From Diadophis punctatus similis (lineage: Eukaryota; Chordata; Lepidosauria; Squamata; Dipsadidae): 64,000 bases of DNA. Shown here one piece after another: positions 47,500 through 59,300 of this stretch; the stretch's first letter is position 1; each line of letters begins with the position of its first letter. Location of the stretch: positions 3,304,001 through 3,368,000 of the forward strand of contig JALIGW010000061.1 of the NCBI GenBank assembly GCA_023053685.1, given 5' to 3'. Under the pieces are notes generated by a model. It did not search any database and had not been told where the DNA came from. It saw nothing but the letters and a program-made list of their open reading frames with translations. The translations under genes were made by a program, and so were the position numbers.

Positions 47500-50400
47500 C
47501 CAGGAACTCCACCCCCAGCTTCTGTGAATTCAAACTGCAATGGAGTGAGGTTTTTTCCCCCAGATACTAACAGGTCTCACCCAAGAACTCCACCCCCAGC
47601 TTCTGTGAATTCAAACTACAATGGATTGAGGTTTTGTTCCCCCAGATACTCACAGGTCTCAGCCAGGAACTCCACTCCCAGCTTCTGTGAATTCAAACTA
47701 TAATGGGATGACGTTTTTTCCCCCAGAAACTAACAAGTCTCAGCCAGGAGCTCCACCCACAGCTTCTGTGAATTCAAACTACAATGGATTGAGGTTTGTT
47801 CCCCCAGATACTCACAGGTCTCAGCCAGGAACTCCACCCCCAGCTTCTGTGAATTCAAACTACAATGGAGTGAGGTTTGTTCCCCCAGATACTCACCGGT
47901 CTCAGCCAGGAACTCCACGCCCAGCTTCTGTGAATTGAAACTACAATGGAGTGAGGTTTGTTCCCCCAGATACTCACAGGTCTCAGCCAGGAACTCCACC
48001 CCCAGCTTCTGTGAATTCAAACTACAATGGAGTGAAGTGTTTCCCCCGAGATACTCACAGGTATCAGCCAGGAACTCCACCCCAGCTTCTGTGAATTGAA
48101 ACTACAATGCAGTGAGGTTTTTTTCCCAGATACTCACAGGTCTCAGCTAGGAACTCCACCCCCAGAATCTGTGAATTCAAACTACAATGGAGTGAGGTTT
48201 TGTTCCCCCAGATACTCACAGGTCTCAGCCTAGAACTCCACCCCCAGCTTCTGTGAATTCAAACTACAATGGAGTGAGGTTTCCCCCCCCCAGATACTCA
48301 CAGGTCTCAGCAAGGACCTCCACCCCCAGCTTTTGTGAATTCAAACTACAATGGAGTGAGGTTTTCCCGCCGATACTCACAGGTCTCAGCCAGGAACTCC
48401 ACCCCCAGCTTCTGTGAATTCAAACTACAATGGAGTGAGGTTTGTTCCCCCAGATACTCACAGGTCTCAGCCAGGAACTCCACCCCCAGCTTCTGTGAAT
48501 TCAAACTACAATGGAGGGAGGTCCCCCCCCCCGATACTCACAGGTCTCAGCCAGGAACTCCACTCCCAGCTTCTGTGAAATCAAACTACAATGTAGTGAG
48601 GTTTCTTCCCCCAGATACTCACAGGTCTCAGCCAGGAACTCCACCCCCAGCTTCTGTGAATTCAAACTACAATGGAGTGAGGTTTGTTCCCCCAGATACT
48701 CACAGGTCTCAGCCAGGAAATCCACCCCCAGCTTCTGTGAATTCAAACTACAATGGAGTGAGGTTTTCTTTCCCCAGAAACTCACAGGTATCAGCCAGGA
48801 ACTCCACCCCAGCTTCGGTGAATTGAAACTACAATGCAGTGAGTTTTTTTCCCCAGATACTCACAGGTCTCAGCCAGGAACTCCACCCCCAGCATCTGTG
48901 AATTCAAACTACAATGGAGTGAGGTTTTGTTCCCCCAGATACTCACAGGTCTCAGCCAAGAACTCCAACCCCAGCTTCTGTGAATTCAAACTAGAATGGA
49001 GGGAGGTTCCCCCCCCCCCGTTACTCACAGGTCTCAGCCAGGAACTCCACTCCCAGCTTCTGTGAAATCAAACTACAATGGAGTGAGGTTTTTTTCCCAG
49101 ATACTCACAGGTCTTAGCCAGTAACTCCACCCCCAGCTTCTCTGAATTCAAACTACAATGCAGTGAGGTTTTGTTCCCCCAGATACTCACAGGTCTCAGC
49201 CAGGAACTCCACCCCCAGCTTCTGTGAATTCAAACTACAATGCAGTGAGGTTTTCCCGCCCAGATACTCACAAGCCTCAGCCAGGAATTCCACCCCCAGC
49301 TTCTGTGAATTCAAACTAAAATGGATTGAGGTTTTTCTCCCAGATACTCACAGGTCTCAGCCAGGAAATCCACCCCCAGCTTCTGTGAATTCAAACTACA
49401 ATGGAGTGAGGTTTTGTTCCCCCAGATACTCACAGGTCTCAGCCAGGAACTCCACCCCCAGCTTCTGAGAATTCAAACTACAATGCAGTGAGGTTTTCCC
49501 GCCCAGATACTCACAAGCCTCAGCCAGGAATTCCACCCCCAGCTTCTGTGAATTCAAACTAAAATGGATTGAGGTTTTTCTCCCAGATACTCACAGGTCT
49601 CAGCCAGGAAATCCACCCCCAGCTTCTGTGAATTCAAACTGCAATGGAGTGAGGTTTTTTCCCCCAGATACACACCTGTCTCAGCCAGGAACTCCACCCC
49701 CAGCTTCTGTGAATTCAAACTACAATGCAGTGAGGTTTCCCCCCCAGATACTCACAGGTCTCAGCAAGGACCTCCACCCCCAGCTTTTGTGAATTTAAAC
49801 TACAATGGGGTGAGGTTCCCCCCCATACTCACAGGTCTCAGCCAGGAACTCCACCCCCAGCTTCTGTGAATTCAAACTACAATGGAGTGAGGTTTTTTTC
49901 CCAGATACTCACAGGTCTCAGCCAGGAACTCCACCCCCAGCTTCTGTGAATTGAAAATACAATGCAGTGAGGTTTTTTCCCCCAGATACTCACAGGTCTA
50001 AGCCAGGAACTCCACCCCCAGCTTCTTTGAATTCAAACTACAATGGAGTGAGGTTTTTTCCCCCAGATACTCAAAAGTCTCACCCAGGAACTCCACCAAC
50101 AGCTTCTGTGAATTCAAACTACAATCGAGTGAGGTTTTGTCCCCCAGATACTCACACGTCTCAGCCAGGAACTCCACCAACAGCTTCTGTGAATTCAAAC
50201 TACAATGCAGTGAGGTTTTGTTCCCCCAGATACTCACAGGTCTCAGCCAGGAACTCCACCCCCAGCTTCTGTGAATTCAAACTACAATGGAGTGAAGTGT
50301 TTCCCCCGAGATACTCACAGGTATCAGCCAGGAACTCCACCTCAGCTTCTGTGAATTGAAACTACAATGCAGTGAGGTTTTCCCGCCCAGATACTCACAA

Positions 50401-50729
50401 GCCTCAGCCAGGAATTCCACCCCCAGCTTCTGTGAATTCAAACTAAAATGGATTGAGGTTTTTCTCCCAGATACTCACAGGTCTCAGCCAGGAACTCCAC
50501 CCCCAGCTTCTGTGAATTCAAACTGCAATGGAGTGAGGTTTTTTCCCCCAGATACTAACAGGTCTCACCCAAGAACTCCACCCCCAGCTTCTGTGAATTC
50601 AAACTACAATGGATTAAGGTTTTGTTCCCCCAGATACTCACAGGTCTCAGCCAGGAACTCCACTCCCAGCTTCTGTGAATTCAAACTATAATGGGATGTC
50701 GTTTTTCCCCCCAGAAACTAACAAGTCTC
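47500..50729. repeat. Higher-order block H, copy 2 (up to the start of unit J)
   Basis: This copy retains the two monomers deleted in copy 1. The homology to copy 1 continues past 50,729 to about 52,045, so the 5.58 kb unit J begins inside block H copy 2. It includes segment G from about 49,661 and the doubled 243-bp trio. Confidence 0.85.
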
Positions 50730-53700
50730 AGCCAGGAGCTCCACCCCCAGCTTCTGTGAATTCAAACTACAATGGATTGAGGTTTGTTCCCCCAGATACT
50801 CACAGGTCTCAGCCAGGAACTCCACCCCCAGCTTCTGTGAATTCAAAGTACAATGGAGTGAGGTTTGTTCCCCCAGATACTCACGGGTCTCAGCCAGGAA
50901 CTCCACGCCCAGCTTCTGTGAATTGAAACTACAATGGAGTGAGGTTTGTTCCCCCAGATACTCACAGGTCTCAGCCAGGAACTCCACCCCCAGCTTCTGT
51001 GAATTCAAACTACAATGGAGTGAAGTGTTTCCCCCGAGATACTCACAGGTATCAGCCAGGAACTCCACCCCAGCTTCTGTGAATTGAAATTACAATGCAG
51101 TGAGGTTTTTTTCCCAGATACTCACAGGTCTCAGCCAGGAACTCCACCCCCAGCATCTGTGAATTCAAACTACAATGGAGTGAGGTTTTGTTCCCCCAGA
51201 TACTCACAGGTCTCAGCCAAGAACTCCACCCCCAGCTTCTGTGAATTCAAACTACAATGGAGTGAGGTTTCCCCCCCCCCAGATACTCACAGGTCTCAGC
51301 AAGGACCTCCACCCCCAGCTTTTGTGAATTCAAACTACAATGGAGTGAGGTTTTCCCGCCGATACTCACAGGTCTCAGCCAGGAACTCCACCCCCAGCTT
51401 CTGTGAATTCAAACTACAATGGAGTGAGGTTTTTCCCCCCAGATACTCACAGGTCTCAGCCAGGAACTCCACGCCAAGCTTCTGTGAATTCAAACTACAA
51501 TGCAGCGAGGTTTTTCCCCCCAGATACTCACAAGTCTCATCCAGGAACTCCACCCCCAGCTTCTGTGAATTCAAACTACAATGGATTGAGGTTTTGTCCC
51601 CCAGATACTCACACGTCTCAGCCAGGAACTCCACCAACAGCTTCTGTGAATTCAAACTACAATGGAGTGAGGTTTTTTCCCCGAGATACAAACAAGTCTC
51701 AGCCAGGAACTCCACCCGCAGCTTCTGTGAATTCAAACTACAATGGAGTGAGGTTTCTTCCCCCAGATACTCACAGGTCTCAGCCAGGAACTCCACCCCA
51801 GCTTCGGTGAATTGAAACTACAATGCAGTGAGTTTTTTTCCCCAGATACTCACAGGTCTCAGCCAGGAACTCCACCCCCAGCATCTGTGAATTCAAACTA
51901 CAATGGAGTGAGGTTTTGTTCCCCCAGATACTCACAGGTCTCAGCCAGGAACTCCACTCCCAGCTTCTGTGAAATCAAACTACAATGTAGTGAGGTTTCT
52001 TCCCCCAGATACTCACAGGTCTCAGCCAGGAACTCCACCCCCAGCATCTGTGAATTCAAACTACAATGGAGTGAGGTTTTGTTCCCCCAGATACTCACAG
52101 GTCTCAGCCAAGAACTCCACCCCCAGCTTCTGTGAATTCAAACTACAATGGAGTGAGGTTTCCCCCCCCCCAGATACTCACAGGTCTCAGCAAGGACCTC
52201 CACCCCCAGCTTTTGTGAATTCAAACTACAATGGAGTGAGGTTTTCCCGCCGATACTCACAGGTCTCAGCCAGGAACTCCACCCCCAGCTTCTGTGAATT
52301 CAAACTACAATGGAGTGAGGTTTTTCCCCCCCCTATACTCACAGGTCTCAGCCAGGAACTCCACGCCAAGCTTCTGTGAATTCAAACTACAATGCAGCGA
52401 GGTTTTTCCCCCCAGATACTCACAAGTCTCATCCAGGAACTCCACCCCCAGCTTCTGTGAATTCAAACTACAATGGATTGAGGTTTTGTCCCCCAGATAC
52501 TCACACGTCTCAGCCAGGAACTCCACCAACAGCTTCTGTGAATTCAAACTACAATGGAGTGAGGTTTTTTCCCCGAGATACAAACAAGTCTCAGCCAGGA
52601 ACTCCACCCGCAGCTTCTGTGAATTCAAACTACAATGGAGTGAGGTTTCTTCCCCCAGATACTCACAGGTCTCAGCCAGGAACTCCACCCCAGCTTCGGT
52701 GAATTGAAACTACAATGCAGTGAGTTTTTTTCCCCAGATACTCACAGGTCTCAGCCAGGAACTCCACCCCCAGCATCTGTGAATTCAAACTACAATGGAG
52801 TGAGGTTTTGTTCCCCCAGATACTCACAGGTCTCAGCCAGGAACTCCACTCCCAGCTTCTGTGAAATCAAACTACAATGTAGTGAGGTTTCTTCCCCCAG
52901 ATACTCACAGGTCTCAGCCAGGAACTCCACCCCCAGCATCTGTGAATTCAAACTACAATGGAGTGAGGTTTTGTTCCCCCAGATACTCACAGGTCTCAGC
53001 CAAGAACTCCACCCCCAGCTTCTGTGAATTCAAACTACAATGGAGTGAGGTTTCCCCCCCCCCCAGATACTCACAGGTCTCAGCAAGGACCTCCACCCCC
53101 AGCTTTTGTGAATTCAAACTACAATGGAGTGAGGTTTTCCCGCCGATACTCACAGGTCTCAGCCAGGAACTCCACCCCCAGCTTCTGTGAATTCAAACTA
53201 CAATGGAGTGAGGTTTTTCCCCCCAGATACTCACAGGTCTCAGCCAGGAACTCCACGCCAAGCTTCTGTGAATTCAAACTACAATGCAGCGAGGTTTTTC
53301 CCCCCAGATACTCACAAGTCTCATCCAGGAACTCCACCCCCAGCTTCTGTGAATTCAAACTACAATGGATTGAGGTTTTGTCCCCCAGATACTCACACGT
53401 CTCAGCCAGGAACTCCACCAACAGCTTCTGTGAATTCAAACTACAATGGAGTGAGGTTTTTTCCCCGAGATACAAACAAGTCTCAGCCAGGAACTCCACC
53501 CGCAGCTTCTGTGAATTCAAACTACAATGGAGTGAGGTTTCTTCCCCCAGATACTCACAGGTCTCAGCCAGGAACTCCACCCCAGCTTCGGTGAATTGAA
53601 ACTACAATGCAGTGAGTTTTTTTCCCCAGATACTCACAGGTCTCAGCCAGGAACTCCACCCCCAGCTTCTGTGAATTCAAACTACAATGGAGTGAGGTTT

Positions 53701-56310
53701 TGGTCCCCCAGATACTCACAGGTCTCAGCCAGGAACTCCACTCCCAGCTTCTGTGAAATCAAACTACAATGTAGTGAGGTTTCTTCCCCCAGATACTCAC
53801 AGGTCTCAGCCAGGAACTCCACCCCCAGCTTCTGTGAATTCAAACTACAATGGAGTGAGGTTTGTTCCCCCAGATACTCACAGGTCTCAGCCAGGAAATC
53901 CACCCCCAGCTTCTGTGAATTCAAACTACAATGGAGTGAGGTTTTCTTTCCCCAGAAACTCACAGGTATCAGCCAGGAACTCCACCCCAGCTTCGGTGAA
54001 TTGAAACTACAATGCAGTGAGTTTTTTTCCCCAGATACTCACAGGTCTCAGCCAGGAACTCCACCCCCAGCATCTGTGAATTCAAACTACAATGGAGTGA
54101 GGTTTTGTTCCCCCAGATACTCACAGGTCTCAGCCAAGAACTCCAACCCCAGCTTCTGTGAATTCAAACTAGAATGGAGGGAGGTTCCCCCCCCCCGTTA
54201 CTCACAGGTCTCAGCCAGGAACTCCACCCCCAGCTTCTGTGAATTCAAACTACAATGGAGTGAAGTGTTTCCACCGAGATACTCACAGGTATCAGCCAGG
54301 AACTCCACCCCAGCTTCTGTGATTTGAAACTACAATGCAGTGAGGTTTTATTCCCAGATACTCACAGGTCTCAGCTAGGAACTCCACCCCCAGCATCTGT
54401 GAATTCAAACTACAATGGAGTGAGGTTTTGTTCCCCCAGATACTCACAGGTCTCAGCCTAGAACTCCACCCCCAGCTTCTGTGAATTCAAACTACAATGG
54501 AGTGAGGTTTCCCCCCCCCCAGATACTCACAGGTCTCAGCAAGGACCTCCACCCCCAGCTTTTGTGAATTCAAACTACAATGGAGTGAGGTTTTCCCGCC
54601 GATACTCACAGGTCTCAGCCAGGAACTCCACCCCCAGCTTCTGTGAATTCAAACTACAATGGAGTGAGGTTTGTTCCCCCAGATACTCACAGGTCTCAGC
54701 CAGGAACTCCACCCCCAGCTTCTGTGAATTCAAACTACAATGGAGGGAGGTCCCCCCCCCGATACTCACAGGTCTCAGCCAGGAACTCCACTCCCAGCTT
54801 CTGTGAAATCAAACTACAATGTAGTGAGGTTTCTTCCCCCAGATACTCACAGGTCTCAGCCAGGAACTCCACCCCCAGCTTCTGTGAATTCAAACTACAA
54901 TGGAGTGAGGTTTGTTCCCCCAGATACTCACAGGTCTCAGCCAGGAAATCCACCCCCAGCTTCTGTGAATTCAAACTACAATGGAGTGAGGTTTTCTTTC
55001 CCCAGAAACTCACAGGTATCAGCCAGGAACTCCACCCCAGCTTCGGTGAATTGAAACTACAATGCAGTGAGTTTTTTTCCCCAGATACTCACAGGTCTCA
55101 GCCAGGAACTCCACCCCCAGTATCTGTGAATTCAAACTACAATGGAGTGAGGTTTTGTTCCCCCAGATACTCACAGGTCTCAGCCAAGAACTCCAACCCC
55201 AGCTTCTGTGAATTCAAACTAGAATGGAGGGAGGTTCCCCCCCCCGTTACTCACAGGTCTCAGCCAGGAACTCCACTCCCAGCTTCTGTGAAATCAAACT
55301 ACAATGGAGTGAGGTTTTTTTCCCAGATACTCACAGGTCTTAGCCAGTAACTCCACCCCCAGCTTCTCTGAATTCAAACTACAATGCAGTGAGGTTTTGT
55401 TCCCCCAGATACTCACAGGTCTCAGCCAGGAACTCCACCCCCAGCTTCTGTGAATTCAAACTACAATGGAGTGAAGTGTTTCCCCCGAGATACTCACAGG
55501 TATCAGCCAGGAACTCCACCCCAGCTTCTGTGAATTGAAACTACAATGCAGTGAGGTTTGCCCGCCCAGATACTCACAAGCCTCAGCCAGGAATTCCACC
55601 CCCAGCTTCTGTGAATTCAAACTAAAATGGATTGAGGTTTTTCTCCCAGATACTCACAGGTCTCAGCCAGGAAATCCACCCCCAGCTTCTGTGAATTCAA
55701 ACTGCAATGGAGTGAGGTTTTTTCCCCCAGATACACACCTGTCTCAGCCAGGAACTCCACCCCCAGCTTCTGTGAATTCAAACTACAATGCAGTGAGGTT
55801 TCCCCCCCCCCAGATACTCACAGGTCTCAGCAAGGACCTCCACCCCCAGCTTTTGTGAATTTAAACTACAATGGGGTGAGGTTCCCCCCCATACTCACAG
55901 GTCTCAGCCAGGAACTCCATCCCCAGCTTCTGTGAATTCAAACTACAATGGAGTGAGGTTTTTTTCCCAGATACTCACAGGTCTCAGCCAGGAACTCCAC
56001 CCCCAGCTTCTGTGAATTGAAAATACAATGCAGTGAGGTTTTTTCCCCCAGATACTCACAGGTCTAAGCCAGGAACTCCACCCCCAGCTTCTTTGAATTC
56101 AAACTACAATGGAGTGAGGTTTTTTCCCCCAGATACTCAAAAGTCTCACCCAGGAACTCCACCAACAGCTTCTGTGAATTCAAACTACAATCGAGTGAGG
56201 TTTTGTCCCCCAGATACTAACACGTCTCAGCCAGGAACTCCACCAACAGCTTCTGTGAATTCAAACTACAATGCAGTGAGGTTTTGTTCCCCCAGATACT
56301 CACAGGTCTC
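50730..56310. repeat. Tandem unit J, copy 1 (5,581 bp, ~69 monomers)
   Basis: The sequence from AGCCAGGAGC at 50,730 recurs at 56,311, and the match holds to about 61,892, so copies 1 and 2 abut exactly. The offset is 5,581 over most of the unit, falls to 5,580 after a C8T versus C6AG change in a tract near 52,330, returns to 5,581 near 53,050 (C11 versus C12) and becomes 5,582 near 54,510 (C10 versus C11). All length differences I found lie in pyrimidine tracts. Each copy holds three 892-bp units and then segment G. Confidence 0.9.
51151..53825. repeat. Triplicated 11-monomer HOR (891-892 bp) inside J copy 1
   Basis: Units start at CAGCATCTGTG at 51,151, 52,042 and 52,934 (spacings 891 and 892). 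Each contains GTTTTGTTCCCCCAG, AGCCAAGAACTCC, poly-C with AGCAAGGACC, TTTTCCCGCCGATAC, CCACGCCAAGC, TGCAGCGAGG, CACACGTCTC, CGAGATACAAACAAG, TTCTTCCCCCAG, TTCGGTGAATTG and AAATCAAACTACAATGTAG. The third unit enters with TTTTGGTCCCCC near 53,700 and then diverges into the longer block H order. The CGAGATACAAAC form (not ACTAAC) ties these units to the 46,600 copy. Confidence 0.9.
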
Positions 56311-59300
56311 AGCCAGGAGCTCCACCCCCAGCTTCTGTGAATTCAAACTACAATGGATTGAGGTTTGTTCCCCCAGATACTCACAGGTCTCAGCCAGGAA
56401 CTCCACCCCCAGCTTCTGTGAATTCAAAGTACAATGGAGTGAGGTTTGTTCCCCCAGATACTCACGGGTCTCAGCCAGGAACTCCACGCCCAGCTTCTGT
56501 GAATTGAAACTACAATGGAGTGAGGTTTGTTCCCCCAGATACTCACAGGTCTCAGCCAGGAACTCCACCCCCAGCTTCTGTGAATTCAAACTACAATGGA
56601 GTGAAGTGTTTCCCCCGAGATACTCACAGGTATCAGCCAGGAACTCCACCCCAGCTTCTGTGAATTGAAATTACAATGCAGTGAGGTTTTTTTCCCAGAT
56701 ACTCACAGGTCTCAGCCAGGAACTCCACCCCCAGCATCTGTGAATTCAAACTACAATGGAGTGAGGTTTTGTTCCCCCAGATACTCACAGGTCTCAGCCA
56801 AGAACTCCACCCCCAGCTTCTGTGAATTCAAACTACAATGGAGTGAGGTTTCCCCCCCCCCAGATACTCACAGGTCTCAGCAAGGACCTCCACCCCCAGC
56901 TTTTGTGAATTCAAACTACAATGGAGTGAGGTTTTCCCGCCGATACTCACAGGTCTCAGCCAGGAACTCCACCCCCAGCTTCTGTGAATTCAAACTACAA
57001 TGGAGTGAGGTTTTTCCCCCCAGATACTCACAGGTCTCAGCCAGGAACTCCACGCCAAGCTTCTGTGAATTCAAACTACAATGCAGCGAGGTTTTTCCCC
57101 CCAGATACTCACAAGTCTCATCCAGGAACTCCACCCCCAGCTTCTGTGAATTCAAACTACAATGGATTGAGGTTTTGTCCCCCAGATACTCACACGTCTC
57201 AGCCAGGAACTCCACCAACAGCTTCTGTGAATTCAAACTACAATGGAGTGAGGTTTTTTCCCCGAGATACAAACAAGTCTCAGCCAGGAACTCCACCCGC
57301 AGCTTCTGTGAATTCAAACTACAATGGAGTGAGGTTTCTTCCCCCAGATACTCACAGGTCTCAGCCAGGAACTCCACCCCAGCTTCGGTGAATTGAAACT
57401 ACAATGCAGTGAGTTTTTTTCCCCAGATACTCACAGGTCTCAGCCAGGAACTCCACCCCCAGCATCTGTGAATTCAAACTACAATGGAGTGAGGTTTTGT
57501 TCCCCCAGATACTCACAGGTCTCAGCCAGGAACTCCACTCCCAGCTTCTGTGAAATCAAACTACAATGTAGTGAGGTTTCTTCCCCCAGATACTCACAGG
57601 TCTCAGCCAGGAACTCCACCCCCAGCATCTGTGAATTCAAACTACAATGGAGTGAGGTTTTGTTCCCCCAGATACTCACAGGTCTCAGCCAAGAACTCCA
57701 CCCCCAGCTTCTGTGAATTCAAACTACAATGGAGTGAGGTTTCCCCCCCCCCAGATACTCACAGGTCTCAGCAAGGACCTCCACCCCCAGCTTTTGTGAA
57801 TTCAAACTACAATGGAGTGAGGTTTTCCCGCCGATACTCACAGGTCTCAGCCAGGAACTCCACCCCCAGCTTCTGTGAATTCAAACTACAATGGAGTGAG
57901 GTTTTTCCCCCCAGATACTCACAGGTCTCAGCCAGGAACTCCACGCCAAGCTTCTGTGAATTCAAACTACAATGCAGCGAGGTTTTTCCCCCCAGATACT
58001 CACAAGTCTCATCCAGGAACTCCACCCCCAGCTTCTGTGAATTCAAACTACAATGGATTGAGGTTTTGTCCCCCAGATACTCACACGTCTCAGCCAGGAA
58101 CTCCACCAACAGCTTCTGTGAATTCAAACTACAATGGAGTGAGGTTTTTTCCCCGAGATACAAACAAGTCTCAGCCAGGAACTCCACCCGCAGCTTCTGT
58201 GAATTCAAACTACAATGGAGTGAGGTTTCTTCCCCCAGATACTCACAGGTCTCAGCCAGGAACTCCACCCCAGCTTCGGTGAATTGAAACTACAATGCAG
58301 TGAGTTTTTTTCCCCAGATACTCACAGGTCTCAGCCAGGAACTCCACCCCCAGCATCTGTGAATTCAAACTACAATGGAGTGAGGTTTTGTTCCCCCAGA
58401 TACTCACAGGTCTCAGCCAGGAACTCCACTCCCAGCTTCTGTGAAATCAAACTACAATGTAGTGAGGTTTCTTCCCCCAGATACTCACAGGTCTCAGCCA
58501 GGAACTCCACCCCCAGCATCTGTGAATTCAAACTACAATGGAGTGAGGTTTTGTTCCCCCAGATACTCACAGGTCTCAGCCAAGAACTCCACCCCCAGCT
58601 TCTGTGAATTCAAACTACAATGGAGTGAGGTTTCCCCCCCCCCCCAGATACTCACAGGTCTCAGCAAGGACCTCCACCCCCAGCTTTTGTGAATTCAAAC
58701 TACAATGGAGTGAGGTTTTCCCGCCGATACTCACAGGTCTCAGCCAGGAACTCCACCCCCAGCTTCTGTGAATTCAAACTACAATGGAGTGAGGTTTTTC
58801 CCCCCAGATACTCACAGGTCTCAGCCAGGAACTCCACGCCAAGCTTCTGTGAATTCAAACTACAATGCAGCGAGGTTTTTCCCCCCAGATACTCACAAGT
58901 CTCATCCAGGAACTCCACCCCCAGCTTCTGTGAATTCAAACTACAATGGATTGAGGTTTTGTCCCCCAGATACTCACACGTCTCAGCCAGGAACTCCACC
59001 AACAGCTTCTGTGAATTCAAACTACAATGGAGTGAGGTTTTTTCCCCGAGATACAAACAAGTCTCAGCCAGGAACTCCACCCGCAGCTTCTGTGAATTCA
59101 AACTACAATGGAGTGAGGTTTCTTCCCCCAGATACTCACAGGTCTCAGCCAGGAACTCCACCCCAGCTTCGGTGAATTGAAACTACAATGCAGTGAGTTT
59201 TTTTCCCCAGATACTCACAGGTCTCAGCCAGGAACTCCACCCCCAGCTTCTGTGAATTCAAACTACAATGGAGTGAGGTTTTGGTCCCCCAGATACTCAC

